64,000 nt of DNA from Methylobacterium aquaticum (GCF_016804325.1 NZ_CP043627.1:3919001-3983000); one strand, 5' to 3'. Counted from the stretch's first letter, positions 53,295 to 63,672 are shown. The notes: generated from the sequence alone by a model not told the origin. Numbers and translations: made by a program.

Positions 53295-54236
53295 ATGGAC
53301 CGCCTTCCCTGCGTGCTCTTGAGCGCGACCACCGACCTGCGCGGCTTGTTCGGCGCGGCGCTCGCCGAGATCGCCGATCACGTCGAGATCGTGGATCACC
53401 CCGCGCCGAACCCCGAGCGGGTGCGCCTGGCCCTGGGCTGGCGCCCGCCGGCCGACGCACTGGCGCGCTACCCCAACCTCGCCGCCCTGTGCTCGATCGC
53501 GGCGGGGGTCGACAATCTCCTCGCCTGCCCCGGTCGGCCGCCGGACCTGCCGGTGGTGCGGGTGGTCGATCCCGATCAGGCGCGGGCGATGTCGGGCTTC
53601 GTGCTCTGGCACGTCATCGGCCACCAGCGCCGTTTCGCGGCTTACGCCGACAACCAGCGCGACCGGATCTGGCGCCGCCTCTATCCGCGGGATGCGAGCG
53701 CGGTGCCGGTCGGGATTCTCGGCTACGGGAAGATCGGCCGGCGGGTCGCCGGTGATCTCGCTGCCCTCGGCTTCCCGGTGCGGGCCTGGAGCCGCACGCC
53801 GCAAACGGCCGATCCCGGCGTCACCCATCATCACGGCCCGGACGGGCTGGCAGGGATGCTCGGCGACACGGAAGTCCTGGTCAACCTGCTGCCGCTGACG
53901 CCGGAAACCCGCGCCATTCTCGATACGCGCCTCTTCTCGTCCCTGCGTTCCGGTGCCTTCCTCATCCAGGTCGGCCGCGGCGAGCACCTGGTCGAGGCCG
54001 ATCTCCTGGCGGCGCTCGAGTCCGGCCGTCTCGCGGGTGCCGCCCTCGACGTGTTCGCCACCGAGCCGCTGCCGCCCGCGCACCCGTTCTGGGACCATCC
54101 GGCGATCCGCATCACCCCGCACGAGGCCTGCGAGGCGAGCCCCCAGGCCGTCGCCCGCACCCTGCTCGCCGCGGCCGACGCGGTGCGCGAGGGAAGGCTG
54201 CCGCCGGATACCGTCGATGCGGCAAGGGGCTACTGA
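53295..54236 (+). CDS. D-2-hydroxyacid dehydrogenase, GhrA-like
   Basis: 313 residues of the D-isomer-specific 2-hydroxyacid dehydrogenase family. The NAD(P)-binding motif is VGILGYGKIGRRVAGDLAAL. The catalytic arginine is in QVGRGEHL, the glutamate in FATEPLPPAHPFW and the histidine in ITPHEACEASPQ. The short N-terminal domain and the sequence around the active site resemble glyoxylate/hydroxypyruvate reductase A. It reduces glyoxylate or hydroxypyruvate with NAD(P)H in the cytoplasm. It follows the importer operon but is separated by repeat A4, so linkage to that pathway is uncertain. Confidence 0.87.
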   Translation: MDRLPCVLLSATTDLRGLFGAALAEIADHVEIVDHPAPNPERVRLALGWRPPADALARYPNLAALCSIAAGVDNLLACPGRPPDLPVVRVVDPDQARAMSGFVLWHVIGHQRRFAAYADNQRDRIWRRLYPRDASAVPVGILGYGKIGRRVAGDLAALGFPVRAWSRTPQTADPGVTHHHGPDGLAGMLGDTEVLVNLLPLTPETRAILDTRLFSSLRSGAFLIQVGRGEHLVEADLLAALESGRLAGAALDVFATEPLPPAHPFWDHPAIRITPHEACEASPQAVARTLLAAADAVREGRLPPDTVDAARGY

Positions 54237-54375
54237 CGATCGGAGTCGGACGGGGCTGGGCCCGACCGTCACGGTGGCGGATCGGGGCGGCAGCGCGGTG
54301 CGCGCCTATGCGGGGCCGGACTTCACGCGGGTGCGATGAGCCGCAGCGATCCGGCAGATCGCCGTTACGCATCGT

Positions 54376-54383
54376 TAACCATT
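54376..54383 (+). promoter_or_regulatory. Second TTAACCAT, candidate CtrA box
   Basis: The octamer lies about 120 bases before a small membrane protein gene, in GTTACGCATCGTTAACCATT. It is identical to the one upstream of flagellin 1. Regulation is speculative. Confidence 0.3.
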
Positions 54384-54498
54384 CGAGATGCAGGATCGCT
54401 GTGGCCGAGTTGACACGTCGCAGCGATTATTTCGGGCGGGTGGCTTCGTTTCGTCGTGTTGCGGGGATAAGCTCCGCCACGGCTCACGGCCTTGGGGG

Positions 54499-54738
54499 AT
54501 GGACATGCTCGGGACAGTGACGGCCTTCCTGGCGATCCTGATGGTTCTGGCCCTGCGCAACCTCGCCAAGGCGGCGTTGATGCCGGTCTATGCCGTGCGC
54601 GACATCCACCGCGGCCGCTACGTCCGCGGGCTGGTGCTGCTCTCCTGCTCGGGCCTCGCCGCCTGGTCGATCTGGGCGATGACCCACACCGCGCCGCGCA
54701 AGGCCGCCCCGGTGGCGGCGGTGATGTATACCGGCTGA
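54499..54738 (+). CDS. Small membrane protein of unknown function
   Basis: 79 residues. Two hydrophobic segments are visible: residues about 3-27 (LGTVTAFLAILMVLALRNLA) and about 44-60 (VRGLVLLSCSGLAAWSIWAM), separated by a basic loop (VYAVRDIHRGRY). The GGGGG at 54494 suits the ATG at 54505 better, giving 77 residues. The family was not recognised. Confidence 0.6.
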   Translation: MDMLGTVTAFLAILMVLALRNLAKAALMPVYAVRDIHRGRYVRGLVLLSCSGLAAWSIWAMTHTAPRKAAPVAAVMYTG

Positions 54739-54994
54739 TCGCCGGGCCGCTCCTCTCGTTGTCCTGCAATGCGGCATCGACGCTGGCGCTTCGCGCTGGC
54801 GTTCGACGGCGTTCGGGCCCATATCCTCGTTCGCGTCGCGCGCCCGCCCCTCCGAGGCAGGCCCCCGACGAGGCGCCCGAAGGACCGCCATCGTCCGATC
54901 GATCCTCCCCCTCGCGGCGCGGGCCGCCTGTCGGCGTGGCCCCCCGGTCGCGCCGTCGCGCCGTGTGCCCCGCCGCCAAGAAGAGTCAACGACC

Positions 54995-55228
54995 ATGCTG
55001 CGTTCGAAGCAGAAGCCGAAAGTGCAGGACACGGGCTACGTCCTGTTCGACGTCTACTACGAGGACGGCTCGCGCCGCTCCAACCGCCGGGTGCCCCGGA
55101 CCGCCACCCTCGAGCACGACGTCGACGGCGCCGTCCGCCAGGTGATCGAGGAGCAGGACCGCGACATCGCCGAGAAATCCGGCAAGCCCCCGCTCGCCAT
55201 CACCAAGATCGTGCGCTCGGCCGATTGA
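54995..55228 (+). CDS. Small conserved hypothetical protein
   Basis: 77 residues, beginning MLRSKQKPKVQDTGYVLFDV and continuing YYEDGSRRSNRRVPR, with a helical C-terminal part (VRQVIEEQDRDIAEKSGKPP). No signal peptide or membrane segment is seen. The fold looks like a small alpha/beta domain and its family is not known to me. The region before it (54739-54994) has no supportable gene. Confidence 0.65.
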   Translation: MLRSKQKPKVQDTGYVLFDVYYEDGSRRSNRRVPRTATLEHDVDGAVRQVIEEQDRDIAEKSGKPPLAITKIVRSAD

Positions 55229-55272
55229 GCCGGCCGACGGATCGGTGCCGGCCCCGGGCCGGCATCCGCCCT

Positions 55273-55482
55273 CTATCGTTTGGGGCCGACCCTCGCGGCG
55301 GAGGGTTTCGACAGATCGCGGCGGAGCCGCTTGAGCTCCGCATCGTCCCGCGCGCACAGGTCGTGACGCGTCATCGCATCGAGAAGGCGCTGCGTCCGGT
55401 CCGGCGCGCCGGCCTGGGCCGCTCCGGTGAGCCACAGCGTGCCGAGCATCGCCGCCATACCGATCCCGATCCGACCGCCCAT
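55273..55482 (-). CDS. Small secreted protein of unknown function
   Basis: 69 residues. A signal peptide is clear (GIGMAAMLGTLWLTGAAQAG), with cleavage near AQA-GA. The mature 45 residues are charged, contain one cysteine (RHDLCARDDAELKRLRRDL) and end in basic residues. It converges with the preceding gene. The family was not recognised. Confidence 0.6.
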   Translation of the reverse strand: MGGRIGIGMAAMLGTLWLTGAAQAGAPDRTQRLLDAMTRHDLCARDDAELKRLRRDLSKPSAARVGPKR

Positions 55483-55690
55483 GCCGCTCTCCCGTGCAAC
55501 CCGATCCCTGCGTCGCGCACGAGGCGTAAAGGACTTCCCAACGGCGCGGACATCGACGTGACTGCTGGAGCGGCAGCGTCGGCTGAACCTTAAGAAATCA
55601 GAAATCCTTCCCTCAACATCATGCTTAGAGCCCGTTTGAGCAGCGTGATTTGACAAAAACTGAGAAAAATCAGGAGATATCCTACCATTC

Positions 55691-55813
55691 CACCTCATCC
55701 TGAGGTGTTAGTCGATTGCAGATCGACTGACCTCGAAGGAGGGCTCCAGAAGCCTCGGCGATCCCTGGAGCCCTCCTTCGAGGCTCACTTTGTTCGCACC
55801 TCAGGATGAGGTT
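55691..55813. repeat. Nested palindromic repeat, family A (copy A5)
   Basis: Outer CACCTCATCCTGAGGTG and CACCTCAGGATGAGG ends and the CCTCGAAGGAGGGCTCCAG core are intact. The left hairpin is GTCGATT-GCA-GATCGAC, with one G-T wobble; the right hairpin is missing. Confidence 0.85.
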
Positions 55814-55872
55814 AGCGGGTAGGATGATCCCGTCCGCCTCAAATATTAGATAGAAATCCTGCTCAAACAGGC

Positions 55873-55912
55873 TCTGAGGTGTCAGCCCATCTCCGATGGA
55901 CTGACACCTCAG
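55873..55912. repeat. Family A fragment (A6), single end hairpin
   Basis: CTGAGGTGTCAGCCCATC pairs with GATGGACTGACACCTCAG, with one mismatch. This is only the end plus side hairpin of the family A element, without the core. It stands 60 bases from A5. Confidence 0.65.
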
Positions 55913-55975
55913 GACGAGGCCGCGAATGGGATTGAAAAACCAATGCGATGGTGCGCTCGCAACTCAAACGAACCT

Positions 55976-56725
55976 TCAGGTCCGGAGAACCGCGTAGACA
56001 TCCCCGGAATTCGCCGCCTGCGGCAGCGCCATCAGATGCGCCGCCATGTCGTCGCGGCCGATCGGGCGCCCGAAGCGCAACACCTGGCTCTCGCCGAGTG
56101 CGACATCGAACCCGTAGGGGCCGAGAGCCGCCAGCCGGTCGAGGCAGCGGAGCGCCACGTCCCTGGCGATGGTGGTGAACTCGAAGGACAGCGCGGGCAG
56201 CGGCTCGGAGAGCCCCGCCAGCACCCGGTCCTCGAAGCCCTCGACATCGATCTTCACGAAGGCCGGGCGCCCGTGCTCGGCCATCAGCCGGTCGAGGGTC
56301 GTGGCCGGCACCGTGATCGTCCGGTCCCAGACCTGCCCCTCCCAGCCCGGCGCGGCCGCCGCCCCGGCGACGAACTCGGCCGAGACCGAGGAGACGGTCG
56401 GGTTCGCCGAGTTGAGGTGGAACACGACCTCGCCGGCCTCGTCGCCGACCGCCGCCGCGACCAGCGTCACGCCCGCGTCGCGGCCGTGGAGCAGGCGGAG
56501 CGCCCGGTGCGGCCCGGGCTGCGGCTCCAACGCCACGACCCGGGCGCCGAGGCGCCGGAAGGCCGCGACGCGATCCCCGACATGGGCGCCGACATCGAAC
56601 ACCAGGTCGCCCGGCCGTACGAGGCGGGCGTAGAGCGCCTCCATGGCGGCGTGGGGGGCGCCCGCCCCGCGGTAGAGCCGTAGCGAGCGGCCGGTCGCGG
56701 CAGCGGTTCCCTTGGGGCGGGTCAT
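55976..56725 (-). CDS. FkbM-family methyltransferase
   Basis: 249 residues of a class I SAM-dependent methyltransferase. Motif I is VFDVGAHVGDRVAAFRRLGA (near residues 37-56), with the acidic end of strand 2 in VVALEPQPGPHRAL. FVKIDVEGFEDRVLAGL is the FkbM-specific segment. Such enzymes O-methylate sugars or polyketides, often in surface-glycan clusters. The gene follows the dehydratase on the same strand with a gap of 31 bases. Its relation to the sugar-acid pathway is uncertain. Confidence 0.85.
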   Translation of the reverse strand: MTRPKGTAAATGRSLRLYRGAGAPHAAMEALYARLVRPGDLVFDVGAHVGDRVAAFRRLGARVVALEPQPGPHRALRLLHGRDAGVTLVAAAVGDEAGEVVFHLNSANPTVSSVSAEFVAGAAAAPGWEGQVWDRTITVPATTLDRLMAEHGRPAFVKIDVEGFEDRVLAGLSEPLPALSFEFTTIARDVALRCLDRLAALGPYGFDVALGESQVLRFGRPIGRDDMAAHLMALPQAANSGDVYAVLRT

Positions 56726-56756
56726 CGTCGTGCTCCGGGTTCTCGCCCGGTCCGTA

Positions 56757-58553
<1,797 letters not shown>

Positions 58554-58608
58554 GGTTTTCGGCTCCTGTTGGTTTCGTTCGTTCCGTTGCCGGGGCGCGC
58601 CGCCGTGA

Positions 58609-58776
58609 ACCCTCCCCCCTCTGCGGGGGAGGGTGGCCCGCGGAGCGGGCCGGGAGAGGGGCAGCGCGACGCTGTTCCAGGTGGCGCCCTTCATGAGGGT
58701 CGCGACCTTTCCGGAAGCGGCGTCCCCTCTCCCGCCCGGCTCCGCCGGGCACCCTCCCCCGCAGAGGGGGGAGGGT
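58609..58776. repeat. Palindromic repeat, family C (copy C2)
   Basis: The same CCCTCCCCCCTCTGCGGGGG ends as C1, but the inner hairpins are GGCCCGC-GGA-GCGGGCC and GCCCGGC-TCC-GCCGGGC (58734-58750). Relative to C1, stems differ while pairing is kept. It lies between the permease and dehydratase genes. Confidence 0.8.
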
Positions 58777-58783
58777 TGGGAAC

Positions 58784-59683
58784 TCAGTGCTGCAAGCCCC
58801 ATTTCTGCACCGTCCGCCGCTCCAGCGTGCGGAAGATCAGGTTCTCGACCACGAGGCCGATGATGATCACGGTGAGCAAGCCCGCGAACACCGCCGGTAT
58901 GTCGAGGAGGTTGCGGTTCTCGAAGATGAACCACCCCAGTCCCCCCGCCCCCGACGACACGCCGAAGACCAGTTCCGCCGCGATGAGCGTGCGCCAGGCA
59001 AAGGCCCAGCCGATCTTGAGGCCGGTGAGGATCGACGGGAAGGCCGCCGGGATCAAGATCTTGCTGACGTAGGGGAGCCCCTTGAGACCGTAATTGCGCC
59101 CGACCATCCTGAGCGTGTTCGACACGCCGCGGAAGCCCGAATGGGTGTTGAGCGCCACCGCCCACAGCACCGAGTGGACCAGCACGAAGACCAGGCTGCC
59201 GTTGCCGAGGCCGAACCAGATCAGCGCCAGCGGTAGCAGCGCGATGGCCGGCAGGGGATTGAACATCGCCGTCATCGTCTCGAGGAAGTCGGTGCCGATG
59301 CGGGTCGAGATCGCCAGCATGGTCAGCGTCGCGGCGAGCAGGATGCCGGCGACGTAGCCCATCAGCAGCACCTTGATCGACGACAACGCCCGGCTCGGGA
59401 TCGTGCCGTCGATCGTCTGGTCGTAGAGCGTCGTGACGGTGTCGGAGAAGGTCGGGAACAGGAGCGGGTTGTCGAGGATCCGGGCATAGACCTCCCAGAC
59501 CAGCGCCAGCACGACGATGATCACGGTCTTGCGGACGAAGCCCGAGTTCCACAGGATCTCCGCGGTGCCGAGCTGGCGCTCGACCGCGCCGTCGGCGGCG
59601 GGCGCCGCCTCGCTCATGATGATGCGGGCCGGCATGGCGGGGCGCGTTGGGGTGCCCGTCGTGGTGCTCGCCGTGGTGCTCAT
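58784..59683 (-). CDS. ABC transporter permease, nitrate/sulfonate/taurine family
   Basis: 299 residues with six or more membrane segments (IIVVLALVWEVYARILDNPL first). The coupling loop is VGRNYGLKGLPYVSKILIPA and the region ILTGLKIGWAFAWRTLIAAE is typical of SsuC/TauC/NrtB proteins. The permease gene lies 22 bases after the ATPase gene and is followed by repeat C2. It forms the channel of the importer encoded by the three adjacent genes. Confidence 0.9.
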   Translation of the reverse strand: MSTTASTTTGTPTRPAMPARIIMSEAAPAADGAVERQLGTAEILWNSGFVRKTVIIVVLALVWEVYARILDNPLLFPTFSDTVTTLYDQTIDGTIPSRALSSIKVLLMGYVAGILLAATLTMLAISTRIGTDFLETMTAMFNPLPAIALLPLALIWFGLGNGSLVFVLVHSVLWAVALNTHSGFRGVSNTLRMVGRNYGLKGLPYVSKILIPAAFPSILTGLKIGWAFAWRTLIAAELVFGVSSGAGGLGWFIFENRNLLDIPAVFAGLLTVIIIGLVVENLIFRTLERRTVQKWGLQH

Positions 59684-59705
59684 GGGTTGCCTCCTCGACG
59701 GGCGA

Positions 59706-60470
59706 TCAGTGATGCGCGGGTTCGTCGGAAAACAGCAGGTCGTGGATCTGCTGTTCGAGCTGGCCGGCGCTGCCGTCCTGGGCCGAGACCTTGTCGACGT
59801 CGCGCACCTCGGCCTTGACCCGGCCCGGATGGGGCGAGAGCAGCAGGATGCGGTTGCCGATCTTGATCGCCTCGGCGATCGAATGGGTGACGAACAGCAC
59901 CGTGAACTTGGTCTCCTCCCAGAGCTGCAGCAGCTCGTCCTGGCAGGTGCGCCGGGTGAGCGCGTCGAGGGCCGCGAAGGGCTCGTCCATCAGCAGGATG
60001 TCGGGCTCCATCGCCATGCCGCGGGCGATGGCGACGCGCTGCTTCATGCCGCCCGAGAGGGTGTGGGGATAGCTGTCGATGGCCCGCGTCAGGCCGACCT
60101 TCTCGATATAGGCCCGCGCCCGCTCCTCGGCCTCGCGGCGGCTCATCTTGCGGGCGTTGAGGAGCGGGAAGGTGACGTTCTCCAGCACCGTCTTCCAGGG
60201 CAGGAGCTGATCGAATTCCTGGAAGACCATCATCCGGTCGGCGCCGGGCTCCTTGACCACCCGGTCCTTGATGCGGATCTCGCCCTCGCTCGGATGCAGG
60301 TAGCCGCCCACCGCCTTGAGCAGGGTGGACTTGCCGCAGCCGGACGGGCCGAGCAGCACGAAGCGGTCGGAGGTGTCGACCTGGAAGCTGACGCGCTCGG
60401 TCGCGGTGACGAGCACGTTGGGGGTCTTGTAGCGGAGCGTGACGCCGCGGACGTCGAGGAGGGCGGTCAT
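59706..60470 (-). CDS. ABC transporter ATP-binding protein, nitrate/sulfonate/taurine family
   Basis: 254 residues with Walker A GPSGCGKSTLLKAVGGYLHP, Q-loop VFQEFDQLLPWKTV, signature LSGGMKQRVAIARGMAMEPD, Walker B ILLMDEPFAALDALTRR and switch FVTHSIAEAIKIG. The set is diagnostic of SsuB/TauB/NrtD-type subunits. The gene lies 14 bases after the binding-protein gene in the same operon. Confidence 0.92.
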   Translation of the reverse strand: MTALLDVRGVTLRYKTPNVLVTATERVSFQVDTSDRFVLLGPSGCGKSTLLKAVGGYLHPSEGEIRIKDRVVKEPGADRMMVFQEFDQLLPWKTVLENVTFPLLNARKMSRREAEERARAYIEKVGLTRAIDSYPHTLSGGMKQRVAIARGMAMEPDILLMDEPFAALDALTRRTCQDELLQLWEETKFTVLFVTHSIAEAIKIGNRILLLSPHPGRVKAEVRDVDKVSAQDGSAGQLEQQIHDLLFSDEPAHH

Positions 60471-60484
60471 GCTATGTCCTCCCC

Positions 60485-61510
60485 TCAGCTGCCGCTGAGG
60501 TCGTGAGCGACCGGCAGGTAATAGTCGGTCCAGGCCTTCGGCTTAGTTCGCAGGGTACCGATCCGCCCGAGATGCTCGGCGAACCGCATCGTCCCTTGCG
60601 GCTGGAGGTTGAACTCCATCATGCCGGGTTCCTTCAGGTAGCCCAGCAGGTCCTCGGCGCTGGTCTTGTCGCCGGTCACCTCGCGGTAGATCTCGACTGC
60701 TTGGCGCGTATCCCGGCGGATGAGATCTTGAGCCTCCTCGGAAGCCGCGCGCACGGCCTGGACGATCTTCGGGTTGGCGTCGGCGAACTTGGTGGTGGTG
60801 AAGAACTGGCCTTGCGTCAGCGGCCCGCCGACGATGTCGGGCGAGCGGGCGACGATGTGGGCGCCGGGCACATTGCGCAACTCGACGTACTGGAACGGCG
60901 GCGCCGCGAAATGGGTCTTGATCTCGTGGGTCGGGTTGGCGAGCGCGATCGCCGCGTCGGGATGGCCGAGCTGCACGGTGTTGGCGTCGAGCCGGCCGGA
61001 CTGGTCGGCGCCGTAGGCCTCGCCCGCCGCCATCTGCAGGAGGATCGCCTGCGTCGAGACCTTCACGGTCGGCACCGCGACCTTGTCGCCGGGCGCGATG
61101 TCCTTGATCGTCTTGATCTTCGGGTCGCGGCTGACGAGCAGCAGCGGCAGCGCCGAGGTGGCGACGATGCCCTTCACCCCGCCCCGCGTCCGGTCCCAGA
61201 GCAGCAGCAGGTTGCCGGTGCCGGTATTGACGATGTCGACGTTGCCGGCGAGCAGCGCGTCGGTCTGGCTGCCGCCGCCGGTGAAGGTGAGCCACTTCGT
61301 CTTGATGCCGGGCACGCCCAGCCGCTCGGCGTGCTTCTCGATCAGCCCCTGCTTCTCGATGACGTGGGTCGGCAGGTAGATGATGCCGGGCTGGCGCGTG
61401 ATCGCGATCTCGCTCTTCTGCTGCGCCAGGGCCGGGACCAGGCCGGACAGGACAGCGCCGGCAGCGAGAAGGCCCGCCGCGAAGACGCGGCGTGCGGGCG
61501 AGTGGATCAT
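60485..61510 (-). CDS. ABC transporter substrate-binding protein, NrtA/SsuA-like
   Basis: 341 residues from ATG 61510. The signal peptide covers about residues 1-29 (VFAAGLLAAGAVLSGLVPAL, cleaved near LAQ). The mature protein begins SEIAITRQPGIIYLPTHVIE and has the family features LLAGNVDIVNTGTGNLLLLW and VKVSTQAILLQMAA. Relatives bind aliphatic sulfonates, taurine, nitrate or aromatic acids. The co-encoded sugar-acid dehydratase suggests an organic-acid ligand, but no binding-site assignment is possible. A TAATGCATTA palindrome lies about 88 bases upstream. Confidence 0.88.
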   Translation of the reverse strand: MIHSPARRVFAAGLLAAGAVLSGLVPALAQQKSEIAITRQPGIIYLPTHVIEKQGLIEKHAERLGVPGIKTKWLTFTGGGSQTDALLAGNVDIVNTGTGNLLLLWDRTRGGVKGIVATSALPLLLVSRDPKIKTIKDIAPGDKVAVPTVKVSTQAILLQMAAGEAYGADQSGRLDANTVQLGHPDAAIALANPTHEIKTHFAAPPFQYVELRNVPGAHIVARSPDIVGGPLTQGQFFTTTKFADANPKIVQAVRAASEEAQDLIRRDTRQAVEIYREVTGDKTSAEDLLGYLKEPGMMEFNLQPQGTMRFAEHLGRIGTLRTKPKAWTDYYLPVAHDLSGS

Positions 61511-61597
61511 GGGCGTTCTCCCGAGGTCGCCTGTCGCCGGCGACGGGCGCATGCCAGCCGGTTGTTAGTGTTTGGCCTGACCCCTTCACTAAAATGG

Positions 61598-61607
61598 TAA
61601 TGCATTA
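61598..61607. promoter_or_regulatory. Candidate GntR operator in the divergent promoter region
   Basis: TAATGCATTA is a perfect 10-base palindrome inside AAAATGGTAATGCATTAGTA, the AT-rich part of the 177-base gap between the binding-protein gene and the GntR gene. Its position fits control of both transcripts. Confidence 0.5.
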
Positions 61608-61687
61608 GTATGTCAACCGGGATCGGGCCGTGCTAGGCTCGTGCCCGAGGGCCGCAATCCTCGCGTCGTCACCCTTCGAGTTCGATC

Positions 61688-62383
61688 ATGAACGCCGTCT
61701 TCGCCGGTGCGCAGCGTCTGCGCGACCGCTCGCGCCACGCCGCCCCGCAGGTCTTCGACCTCATCCGGGAGAAGATCGTCTCGCTCGATCTCGCGCCCGG
61801 CACGGTGCTGTCGCGGCCCGAGTTGCAAGCGAGCTTCGGCTTGAGCGCCACCCCGATCCGCGACGCGCTGCTGCGGCTCCAGGAAGAGGGACTGGTCGAC
61901 ATCTTCCCGCAATCGTCGACGGTGGTGAGCCGCATCGATCTCGCGGGCGCCCGCCAGGCGCAGTTCCTGCGCCGCGCCGTCGAGCAGGAGGTGGTCCGCA
62001 CCCTGGCACAGGCGCCCGACCGGGCGCTGCTGGCCCGCCTCCAGGCCTTCGTGGCCGAGCAGGCGATCTTCGCCGAGGAGGGCGATTTCGCCCGGCTCTC
62101 GGCCAGCGACGAGGCCTTCCACCGCACCCTGTGCGAGGCCGCCTCCGTCCCCCACCTGTGGGACCTGATCCGCCGCCGCAGCGGCCATATCGACCGCCTG
62201 CGCCGCCTGCACCTGCCAGTGGAGGGCAAGGCGCAGCAGATCGTCGCCGATCACCGGCGGATCGTGGCGGCGCTCGGCGAGGGAACACCGGAGGCGGCGC
62301 AGGAGGCCCTGCGCGATCACCTGTCGAAGTCGATCGCGCTCGGCGACGAGATCCGGGCGCGGTGGCCGGCGTATTTCGCGTGA
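61688..62383 (+). CDS. GntR-family regulator with FCD domain
   Basis: 231 residues. A winged HTH lies at about 20-80 (VFDLIREKIVSLDLAPGTVL, FGLSATPIRDALLRLQEEGL, VDIFPQSSTVVSRI). A helical FCD domain follows (SASDEAFHRTLCEAASVPHL, ADHRRIVAALGEGTPEAAQE) with the aspartate and histidine metal ligands. It is divergent from the importer-dehydratase operon and presumably represses it until a pathway acid binds. It is separate from the GntR gene at 45801-46493. Confidence 0.88.
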   Translation: MNAVFAGAQRLRDRSRHAAPQVFDLIREKIVSLDLAPGTVLSRPELQASFGLSATPIRDALLRLQEEGLVDIFPQSSTVVSRIDLAGARQAQFLRRAVEQEVVRTLAQAPDRALLARLQAFVAEQAIFAEEGDFARLSASDEAFHRTLCEAASVPHLWDLIRRRSGHIDRLRRLHLPVEGKAQQIVADHRRIVAALGEGTPEAAQEALRDHLSKSIALGDEIRARWPAYFA

Positions 62384-62392
62384 AGCGCAGGC

Positions 62393-62818
62393 TCAGAAGA
62401 ACGTCGCCGGGCTGACGCTGAAACGCTCCGACAGGCGCGCGATCTGGTTCTTGTTCACTTCGCGCTTGCCGCTCAGGATTTCCGAGACGACGCCCTGGCT
62501 GCCGATCTCTGGCAGGTCGCCCTGCTTGAGTCCGTGCTGCTCCATCAGCAGGCGCAGCACCTCGGCCGGCGGCGCGTCGGGCCGGGGGGACGTGGCATCC
62601 TCGTAAGCGGCGATGAATTCGCCGAGGAGACCGAGGAGTGGGGCTAAGGCGTGGCCTTCGTCACCCGCCCCGGCGTCGATGAGGCCGTTCATCGCGGCGA
62701 CTGCTACCTCATACTGTTCATCGTCGGCGATCGGGTGCAGCGGAACTTGCCGCGTGATGACCTCGAAATGATGGGTGAGCGTGGCGACGTCGTCGCGGCT
62801 CAGGGGCAGGCATCCCAT
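62393..62818 (-). CDS. higA: HigA-family antitoxin (HTH, XRE type)
   Basis: 141 residues. The N-terminal 85 residues are acidic and helical and the C-terminus holds an XRE-type HTH (about 88-141: APPAEVLRLLMEQHGLKQGD, LPEIGSQGVVSEILSGKREV, NKNQIARLSERFSVSPATFF). This layout is typical of the antitoxin paired with HigB_toxin-family RNases. The start overlaps the 3' end of the toxin gene by 19 bases. It probably neutralises the toxin and represses the shared promoter. Confidence 0.88.
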   Translation of the reverse strand: MGCLPLSRDDVATLTHHFEVITRQVPLHPIADDEQYEVAVAAMNGLIDAGAGDEGHALAPLLGLLGEFIAAYEDATSPRPDAPPAEVLRLLMEQHGLKQGDLPEIGSQGVVSEILSGKREVNKNQIARLSERFSVSPATFF

Positions 62819-63087
62819 GCGTCGTACTCCTTATGCGTGAACACATGCCGTACAAACATTTTTTGTGTGTTGAAATGAATAGATGTGACGATGCGGTATT
62901 TGTTGCCACCAACATCAAATACGTAAAAACTTTTCACTCGATCCGTTGCATTAAAGACCGCCTTCAATTCCGCAAAATTCGAAAACGCATTTGCCTCTAT
63001 GATCTTGCGCCATGCCTGAAGCGGCTTCGCGGCAGCCGCGTGGACCACCGCAAATTCAAGAAGCTTCTTGTTCGAGATGACGCGCAT
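62800..63087 (-). CDS. higB: HigB-family mRNA interferase toxin
   Basis: 95 residues from ATG 63087, the usual start of the HigB_toxin family (MRVISNKKLLEFAVVHAAAA). Conserved parts are PLQAWRKIIEANAFSNFAEL, KSFYVFDVGGNKYRIVTSIH and MFVRHVFTHKEYDAW. Family members are RelE-fold RNases that cut mRNA on the ribosome. The toxin gene precedes the antitoxin gene, as in higBA. An upstream ATG at 63141, with GAGGTGG before it, would add 18 residues. The gene is much less GC-rich than its surroundings, a sign of recent acquisition. Confidence 0.9.
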   Translation of the reverse strand: MRVISNKKLLEFAVVHAAAAKPLQAWRKIIEANAFSNFAELKAVFNATDRVKSFYVFDVGGNKYRIVTSIHFNTQKMFVRHVFTHKEYDAWDACP

Positions 63088-63187
63088 CCTGTCAGGGATC
63101 TCCCGCTTAAAGCCTTTGCGACCTCGAAGCCGCGCATCCACCTCAAAGCGTTGGACTGGACGAATGGCGAACCGAACATTAGAGCAA

Positions 63188-63215
63188 ATAGTATCTCATT
63201 TTGAGATTTCGTCAA
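63188..63215 (-). promoter_or_regulatory. Sigma-70-type promoter with embedded operator, higBA
   Basis: On the minus strand TTGACG (63215-63210) and TACTAT (63193-63188) are spaced by 16 bases, a near-ideal promoter. The spacer contains ATCTCA-TTT-TGAGAT (63193-63207), a perfect inverted repeat and probable HigA binding site. Transcription would start near 63181, upstream of higB. Confidence 0.65.
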
Positions 63216-63218
63216 GCC

Positions 63219-63668
63219 CTACCCCCGCCCCACCACCGTCCGGATCGCGAAGCTCGACTGGATCCGCGCCACCCCCGGCAGGCGCGACAGCACCTCCTTG
63301 TGCAGGCGCTCGTAATCGCCGGCATCCGCCACCTCGATCCGCATCAGGTAATCGGACAGGCCGGTCATCAGGTAGCAGTCGCGCACCTCCGGGCAGCGGC
63401 GCACCGCCGCCTCGAAGCGGTTGAGCGATTCCTCGGTCTGCCGCTCCAGGGTGATCTGGGTCAGCACCACCATGTGATGCTCGCGCTCGTCGGCCTCGAT
63501 CAGGGCGGTGTAGCCGCGGATGGTGCCGTTCTGTTCGAGCAGCCGCAGGCGGCGCAGGCAGGCCGAGGGCGACAGGCCGACCTTGACGGCGAGATCGGCG
63601 TTGCTGATGCGCCCGTCGTCGCGCAGGACGCGCAGCATGCGCGCGTCGATCTCGTCCCGTCCGGCCAT
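63219..63668 (-). CDS. Lrp/AsnC-family transcriptional regulator
   Basis: 149 residues. The N-terminal HTH (DEIDARMLRVLRDDGRISNA, LAVKVGLSPSACLRRLRLLE) is followed by the RAM ligand-binding domain (YTALIEADEREHHMVVLTQI, VRDCYLMTGLSDYLMRIEV). It responds to an amino acid and assembles into octamers. It is divergent from dadA, which it probably controls, as Lrp-type regulators do for D-amino-acid dehydrogenase genes. ATG 63668 was chosen because the HTH begins directly after it. Confidence 0.9.
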   Translation of the reverse strand: MAGRDEIDARMLRVLRDDGRISNADLAVKVGLSPSACLRRLRLLEQNGTIRGYTALIEADEREHHMVVLTQITLERQTEESLNRFEAAVRRCPEVRDCYLMTGLSDYLMRIEVADAGDYERLHKEVLSRLPGVARIQSSFAIRTVVGRG

Positions 63669-63672
63669 CACG

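Noticed and set aside
62393..63215. AT-rich patch considered as part of a prophage or integrative element.
   Set aside because: Only higBA is present; no integrase, attachment repeats or phage genes were found on either side.
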